From contig JAQFVV010006353.1 of assembly GCA_028023455.1 (NCBI GenBank), forward strand, positions 126,001 to 190,000: a stretch of 64,000 bases of DNA. The letters run 5' to 3'. The DNA is from Epiperipatus broadwayi. Lineage: Eukaryota > Onychophora > Udeonychophora > Euonychophora > Peripatidae. The position numbers and the translations under genes are program-made. Under the pieces are notes generated by a model. It ran no database searches. It was given only the letters and a program-made list of their open reading frames with translations, and was not told the origin of the DNA. Numbering within the stretch: position 1 is the first letter of the stretch; every line of letters starts with the position of its first letter. This document shows positions 57,540 through 64,000 of the stretch, piece by piece.

Positions 57540-58250
57540 GTTTCAATATCTAGGTTATGAGACTCGACACAGGCTCCAATGTGCAGTTTCTGCTTTCAAC
57601 AGATCTGAAAAGTATTTTCATCACCCAAAAACAAGTTAACTGTCTACAGAGTTATTTTATCTAGTTTATTGCATGGAAGTGAGACCTGGACATCCTATTG
57701 ATGAAAGATAAAGGCATTGAAAAAGTTTCATTTAAGTACGCTCTATAAAATTTTAAAAAGGCAATGGCAAGATCGTAAAACCAATCAATGAGTACTTGCT
57801 GGATGTGATAGTATTGAGACCATTTCTGTAAAACCACAATCTGTTTTGGATTGGACACATGAATTGAATGAGCAATGCAAGATTTCCTAAAAAGGGGGTT
57901 TAAGGTAAATTTGAGCAAGGTTCTGATGGGAGGGGTAGATCTCATGTTATAAAGATTATATCAAAGACATTCTAAAACAGTGCATTAATGGTTTCTATTG
58001 AGAAGATATGGCAGAGAATAGAACACACTAGAGAGATACAATTAGACATGGTATTCAAATATTTCAGATAGAAAAGTTTTCTATTACAGACATTAAAAGA
58101 CAACAATGCAAAATATCAAATACTGCCCCCCCCCCCAAGCATATTTTATATGCAGACGTATTTGTGACTCACAGATTGATTTGTAGAGTCATTGCAAAAC
58201 TCATTTCTAGAGCAGTTTTAACTCATTTCTAGTGCAGTTTTTCTCCTTTT
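57540..58250 (+). pseudogene. Decayed LINE C-terminal tail (second tail family)
   Basis: AILSSLLHGSETWTSY-type frame (near 57645-57700), KILKRQWQDRKTNQ (57750), VLAGCDSIETISVKPQ, then VLDWTH (equivalent to W-x-G-H), WEG and a KRQQCKISNTA block, ending near CATTTCTAG. A C11-13 run lies near 58123. Stops are frequent. It is the clearest of the four copies of this family. Confidence 0.7.
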
Positions 58251-58484
58251 CTTTCCTGAGAGTTGGAATGACTATACCCATTTATAAGTGTCTATTGCTG
58301 TATGTGCGAACATATATACATAATTTAAATGAAAGCAAGCTATCTTTCACACATTGCAAGCACTAACCATCAATAAATATTTAAAAACCCAGGTGACCAT
58401 CGGTACTTAGAACTTTTAAATAAACCAACATTCATTGACATTGCTATAAATAGTGTGGTTTTATTTAACAGCCAGATCTTTAAA

Positions 58485-58732
58485 TCAACTTATTATTAGT
58501 AAAGGTTTAAATAATTACTCATAGGGAAAAGAAAGTACCCAATTTTTAGTCACCTGTAATAACAAACCATATTAGTTTAAATAGATGTAAATATTAAATA
58601 ATGTAGCATCAACTTATTATCAGTAAAGGTTTAAATAATTACTCATAGGGAAAAGAAACTACCTAATTTTTAGTCACCTGCAATAACAAACCATATTAGT
58701 TTAAATAGATGTAAATATTAAGTAATGTAGCA
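58485..58732 (+). repeat. 124-bp direct tandem duplication
   Basis: TCAACTTATTATTAGTAAAG ... AATGTAGCA (58485-58608) is repeated at 58609-58732 with about five differences, so the duplication is fairly recent. Confidence 0.95.
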
Positions 58733-58746
58733 TTTACGTATATGTA

Positions 58747-58908
58747 ATTTAGATGTAAGCAAACTACCTTTTCTACTTGCGCTATGAATCGTGAGTATTC
58801 TCCATCAATAAATATTTTAAAAACACGGATAGTTTTAGAAGTATTTATTGATGGGAAGTGCTCACAATTCATAGAGTATGTATGAAAATAGTTTGCTTCC
58901 ATCTAAAC
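58747..58908. repeat. Foldback with ~65-bp arms
   Basis: ATTTAGATGTAAGCAAACTA ... GCTATGAATCGTGAG ... CCATCAATAAATA pairs with TATTTATTGATGG ... CTCACAATTCATAGAG ... TAGTTTGCTTCCATCTAAAC. Confidence 0.88.
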
Positions 58909-58976
58909 CACATACACATATATAATGCGAATGCATAATACTAAACTGAAATAAATATCCAAATATAAAACCACCC

Positions 58977-59106
58977 CACATAGTTAAGAAATTCAGAAAC
59001 CCTCTGTGAAATAAATATATTAAGAGTCTGTTTTTCAAAATAGTCAAAATACGGACTCTAATATATTTATTTCACAGATGGCAGTTCCGAATTTCTTAGC
59101 CATGTG
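58977..59106. repeat. Foldback with ~55-bp arms
   Basis: CACATAGTTAAGAAATTCAG ... CTCTGTGAAATAAATATATT ... GAGTC pairs with GACTCTAATATATTTATTTC ... ACAG ... GAATTTCTTAGCCATGTG. A related single arm appears at about 40597-40675 (GAACTTTAATGTATTTATTT, CACAGAGGGCGGTACTGG). Confidence 0.9.
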
Positions 59107-59109
59107 AGT

Positions 59110-59540
59110 TGATTTAATGTTTTACACATACATATAAAAATCATGCTATTTAATATCTACATATACATATATTTACCAGATTTTATAATCAATGCATTTG
59201 AGTGAAACTAGTATATCATTTAATTACTGAAGTATATGCTTAACTTATTTCTTTTAATATAATTATCAATCTGTGTTATGGATGATATCTTAATGACGAG
59301 AAACGAATCGTTTCATTTTGAATTTAAGGCATGAAATAACATAAATTCACGGTCATTTATAAGAGCAAGTATTCGGACAAAAGAATTAATTCAAGAAAGA
59401 AAAGTAAACACTAATTTCATATATAAACAATAAATGAAAGATATTCTTTATAAAACATAGCAGTATTTAATGCATTAGATTCTAAAAAATATTTACAAAC
59501 AGTGAGAAGAAATTATAATTAAGATTTTACATTCTGGAAA
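59110..59540. other. No gene recognised
   Basis: AT-rich spacer. Nothing supported. Confidence 0.5.
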
Positions 59541-59544
59541 ATAA

Positions 59545-59880
59545 TTATAAAGGATTTGAACCCAAACTTTCAAGCTCCCGTCAGCTATCCACTCTATCCC
59601 ATACAACCGACACACAAGACCATACACATGTGAAAAAATAAATGATCTCCATTATACATATTTCATGCTGAACCAGCACTCATCAGTTGGTCCAGATCAT
59701 CACCTCCCACATATATATAATCAGTGCTTGATTTATATTAAAATAGCAAATCTTTAAACTTTAATGGACAGACTTCACATTTACTCCAACTCTTCAGCCA
59801 TCCATACCATTGAAAATCTGATGATGGAACACCCAAATCCATTGTTGATGCCAATATTATTGTTATGCCCTCATCTTTAG
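59545..59880 (-). repeat. Family B copy
   Basis: GGATTTGAACCCAAACTTTC, CTATCCACTCTATCCCATAC, TAAATGATCTCCATTATACA, GCTGAACCAGCACTCATCAG, TAATCAGTGCTTGATTTATA and AAATCTGATGATGGAACACC in order. It is the best near-complete minus-orientation copy. Confidence 0.8.
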
Positions 59881-59979
59881 GACCATGTCCATTTAAATAT
59901 ACAGAGAGGGATGGGCAGGATACAGTCTGAATAATTTATAAGTATAATTTATATAATTGGAGTTTAGATGTAATTATAG

Positions 59980-60460
59980 GGGATTTAAACACAGACTTTC
60001 CTCCAGCTATCAGTGTATTTAAGTGGACAAGGAGACAAGGAAATATACATGAGGGGTCAGAGTGACTTAATGTCAACAGGGGTCAGAGTGACTTAATGTC
60101 AACATGGGCGATTGCTATCAACAAGAATTTGGTCATTCCATTATCAGAATTTTTAATGGTATAGATGGCTGAAGATTTGGAAGGAGGAGTAGATTGAATC
60201 CTGTCCATTAAAGTTTGAAGATTTGCTATCTTAATATAAACTGAGCATTGATTGTCTCTCTCTCTCTATATATATATATATATGTGTGTGTGTGTGGAGG
60301 GGATGATGATCCAGTTCAATTGATGAGTGTTGGTTCAGCATGAAATACATATATTGGAGATCATTTATCTTTCTCACATGTTGTCATGTGTATCGGTATT
60401 ATAAGATGGAATAGATGACTGAAGAAAGGTTGAAAGTCTGTATTCAAATACCCTCTAATT
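59980..60460 (+). repeat. Family B copy, opposite orientation
   Basis: GTCAGAGTGACTTAATGTCA (duplicated at 60053-60100), GAATCCTGTCCATTAAAGTT, GATGATGATCCAGTTCAATT, GTTGGTTCAGCATGAAATAC and GTCTGTATTCAAATACCCTC. With the preceding copy it makes a head-to-head pair. Confidence 0.75.
60255..60297. repeat. (TC)n(TA)n(TG)n microsatellite
   Basis: Consecutive CT, TA and GT dinucleotide runs inside family B, at a position where several other copies carry a short TA/TG run. Confidence 0.9.
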
Positions 60461-60566
60461 CTGGAAAATAATATTTATTCAAATTCAGCTTTAATTTTAT
60501 CAAAGATAGTTCTCTACAAGCCCAATACTAGAATAAATTTATTTAAACACACATTGATTACATAAG

Positions 60567-60804
60567 TAATATTTACTAAGGCTGTAAACCTTAAGAATAT
60601 GCACATGAAATTGAAAATCTTCACACTCTCAGATCTAACCGCTTTAGCTTCACTTATTCATATAGAAAGTAGGTTGAAGTAAAGAAGGTTCCCCTCTTTT
60701 CTTCCAAAGCATAAGCTTGTGGTTAAAACCTATAAAGATCCCTACCTTCGCATTTTCATGAGCATATTCTTAAGGTTTACACTTTACAGCCTTAGTAAAT
60801 ATTA
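60567..60804. repeat. MITE with terminal inverted repeats (family with 20099)
   Basis: The left end TAATATTTACTAAGGCTGTA, then AACCTTAAGAATATGC, pairs with the right end GCATATTCTTAAGGTT ... TACAGCCTTAGTAAATATTA. The right arm carries seven extra bases. The ~150-base middle has no coding frame. Confidence 0.88.
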
Positions 60805-61439
60805 CTAGAATAAAATAATAAGCTATTGTATATTCAAAGATCTATTTGTCTCATGCATAAATTACATCATTCATTATTCATTTATTATTCATTAAAAGCA
60901 TGCTAATCAACTTAAAAAGATAACAGTCTCATGCACAGGAGACCCTCAACTGCTTGAACACGACACCATATTGCTTTAATTTCAGATATTTATAGAATAA
61001 ATAAGTCTCAAGGGATTACAGGATGTTTGGTCACCTTGACCCAAGGACTGACCTGTCATACTATTATTAAAAGAGATAATTAATGCGAAAGCTACAGAAA
61101 ACCCTCAACAAACTGCCAACAAACGTATAAATTGCATCTTTATTTGAGCTATCTAAATTTATATTATTAAAAAGAAATGATTTCCTAAAACCATGAAACA
61201 CATATAAAGGAAAATGTAAAAAAAAAAAAAAAAAACGTCTTCAATGTTACAAACTCTTGGATTTTTATCCTACAATTCACATATATTGATTTCTCACATC
61301 TGCATAAGTATCAAGATCACAGTTTTAAAACATGCTGTATTATAATAAATAACAATTTTCACTAACATAAATCTATTGCCAGTTGGTCAAAATTATAATT
61401 AACTTGGCTTGGTGGCTGTTTACTTATTTCCTGAATCCT

Positions 61440-62020
<581 letters not shown>

Positions 62021-62039
62021 AATAAATTTGTCAATTTGA

Positions 62040-62532
62040 ATTTTTCTTTTCATTATTCCTATAAAAATATAGACATAAATATACACACACACACTGATTA
62101 GTCAATTGTGTTTTTGACTTATTTAAAAAAGACTAATTTAGCATTTTAATTTTCCACTAAATTATTTTAAAATAGTGGTTTACTATTTTTTAAGAATGCT
62201 GTTTTTTTTTTTATTATTATTGTTTTTTAAAATAAATTTTAAAACTACTTTGTGGATTATACTTTGTAATCTGCATTTTCTTTATCTAACACAAAGAAGA
62301 AAAATAAATGAAAAAGTCATTGAATTATTTTTTTTTTCTATCCAACTATAAGAAAGAATTCTATTCAAACGTCATATTACTTAAAATTTCATATTTAAAT
62401 GTTGGAAAGAACAATTCTATTTCTTTTTTCCAAACACTTCAATTTAATACTACAAGAATATATCAATTTTAAATAACATTAAATAAATGATACTACATTT
62501 ATTTTGCTGTGACCAATCTCAAACAATAACAT
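62040..62532. other. No gene recognised
   Basis: AT-rich spacer with T/A runs. Nothing supported. Confidence 0.5.
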
Positions 62533-62533
62533 G

Positions 62534-63265
62534 TCTGAATGCGAGATGAGAAATGAGATTCAGCTTAAAGTAGTTTAGCATTCAAAATATGAGGCTCATC
62601 CAAATGTTTATTTCCTTCAGTTTTTTCACCTATTGATTTTAAGTTAATTTTAGATAAAATGAGCGGTTTCCGCATAGCTGGAATATGTTGAGCTTCATCA
62701 GCTCTATTCAACCAGTAGGTTCTATTTAATATTTCAATTGATTCCCTCGTGGTTCTTAAATCATACCTTTTCAAATTAGCAAGTATTTTCGCATTGTCAA
62801 AATCAGGTATGTGACTAATTTCTAAAAAATGGAATGTAAAAACTGATGTGTTAATTTTCTGATTAAAAGCATTTTTATATTCCTTAATTCTGACATTTAT
62901 TCATCTATTAGAATGATCTACATAGCTTCTTGAGCACTGCAAGCATGGAATTTTATAAACCCTCTGGTGTTCCAAAAACAATCTGTCTTTAGGTTTATGT
63001 AAAAAATAACCAAGTTTCTTGCCAGTAAAATAAGAGTCTTTATATTAAAACAAGATAGTCTTTTACTGATCCTGTCAGTAATTCCCTTAATATAAGTAAG
63101 ATGAATTGTCACTTCTATCATTTTTTCCCTTTAGCGCTATGTAAAGCCTTACATATGATCTATTATAATCATTAGAAAGTAGAAGATTTTTTGCAAGTTC
63201 TGTTTCTTGAGCAAGATGATCTTTATCAGACAAACTATAAGCTCTAGTCAAAAAAATTTTTGCTA
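62534..63265 (-). pseudogene. Penelope-like element, 3' part, left arm of inverted pair
   Basis: Reading leftward: FLTRAYSLSDKDHLAQETEL with AKNLLLSNDYN (end of the reverse transcriptase, 63087-63356 frame), then, after frameshifts, YKIPCLQCSRSYVDHSNR (GIY-YIG endonuclease start, with RVY for GIY and YVD for YVG) and KYDLRTTRESIEILNRTYWL in 62565-62774. Frameshifts and a stop disable it. It ends with GCTTAAAGTAGTTTAGCATT and CTGAATGCGAGATGAG on plus. The right arm at 63298-64000 is a close inverted copy. Confidence 0.85.
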
Positions 63266-63297
63266 CAGAAGGTATCACCCTGCTTAAATATTTTCCG

Positions 63298-64000
63298 TAG
63301 CAAAGAATCTTTTGACTAGAGCTTATAGTTTGTCTGATAAAGATCATCTTGCTCAAGAAATAGAACTTGCAAAAAATATACTTTCTAATGATTATAATAA
63401 AAACATTATATGTAAGGCTTTACATAGCATTGATGCTAAAGGGATATTAAGGGAGTTATTGACAGGTTCAGTAGAAGACTATCTTGTTTTAATATAAACT
63501 GGCAAGAAAATTGGTTATTTTTTACATAAACCTAGACAGATTATTTTTGTAACACCAGGGGATTTATGAAATTCCATGTTTGCAGTACTCAAGAAGCTAT
63601 GTAGGCCAGTCTAGTAGATGAATAAATGTCAGAATTAAGGAACATAAAAATGCTTTTAATCAGAAAATTAACACATCAGTTTTTACATCCCATTTTTTAG
63701 AAATTAGTCACAAACCTGATTTTGACAATGCGAAAATACTTGCTAATTTGGAAAAGTATGATGTAAGAACCACGAGAGAGTCAATTGAAATATTAAAGAG
63801 ATCTACTGGTTTAAATAGAGCTGATGACGCTCAACATATTCCAGCTATGTGGAAATTTCTCATTTTATCACTGTCTTCTAATAATATTAACGTAAAATTA
63901 ATGGGTGAAAAAACTGAAGGAAATAAACATGTTGATAAGACTCATATTTTGAATGCTAAACTACTTTAAGCTGAATCTCATTTCTCATCTCACATTCAGT
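63298..64000 (+). pseudogene. Penelope-like element, 3' part, right arm of inverted pair
   Basis: LTRAYSLSDKDHLAQEIELA is open in 63312-63497. Around 63555 another frame gives GIYEIPCLQYSRSYVGQSSR, with an intact GIY...YVG core followed by a stop where Arg/Ser is expected, then MNVRIKEHKN. Frame 63748-63969 holds EKYDVRTTRESIEILKRSTG. These elements pair a telomerase-like reverse transcriptase with a C-terminal GIY-YIG endonuclease. The copy runs into the window edge, so its 3' end may continue. Confidence 0.88.

Overview
This is an A+T-rich (about 70% by eye) piece of an animal nuclear genome that is almost entirely transposable-element debris. Only one host-gene piece is visible: the last coding exon of GAS8/DRC4, a subunit of the ciliary nexin-dynein regulatory complex (33597-33752, + strand), with a splice acceptor in front and a polyadenylation signal behind it. 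The GAS8 exon, several non-LTR retrotransposon clades, Penelope-like elements, mariner and pogo-like DNA transposons and tRNA-derived SINEs point to a metazoan. I cannot fix the phylum. A spiralian (mollusc or flatworm) is only a guess.

Layout. 1-4.7 kb: AT-rich, small repeats. 4.7-5.6 kb: 5'-truncated copy of a CR1-like LINE. 5.7-11.3 kb: nearly full-length L1/Tx1-like LINE on the minus strand, bounded on both sides by ATT microsatellite. 11.6-14.5 kb: LINE fragments, then a long foldback and a ~440-bp tandem array of a recurrent repeat (called family B here). 15.7-17.2 kb: Penelope-like endonuclease and an RTE-like LINE tail. 17.8-26.7 kb: long foldbacks, two SINEs, a ~670-bp TTC/GAA tract. 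26.7-29.4 kb: near full-length but frameshifted RTE-like LINE. 32.2-33.2 kb: decayed mariner transposase. 33.6 kb: GAS8 exon. 35-40 kb: foldback, SINE with target-site duplication, LINE fragments, and a ~1.05-kb pogo/Tigger-like element that itself received a LINE tail. 40.7-47.6 kb: the best-preserved element, a CR1-like LINE with duplicated 5' UTR units, a PHD-finger plus SGNH-esterase ORF1 interrupted by a ~1.5-kb insertion, and an intact 1150-residue endonuclease/reverse transcriptase ORF2. 48.7-58.3 kb: RTE tails in head-to-tail series, more LINE tails, family B copies, a SINE nested in family B. 58.5-64 kb: tandem duplication, foldbacks, TATC/CTAC arrays, and a head-to-head inverted pair of Penelope-like copies running to the window edge.

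How it fits together: the region behaves as intron and 3' flank of GAS8 filled by repeated insertion, with clear nesting (SINE in family B, LINE tail in pogo-like element, LTR-like DNA in LINE ORF1). The most unusual features are the density of long near-perfect inverted repeats, the (AAT)n-flanked L1/Tx1-like LINE, and the CR1-like LINE with intact ORF2, a complete SGNH catalytic set and repeated 5' units. The long poly-Ile, poly-Arg/Glu and Tyr-Leu-Ser reading frames are microsatellites, not proteins.
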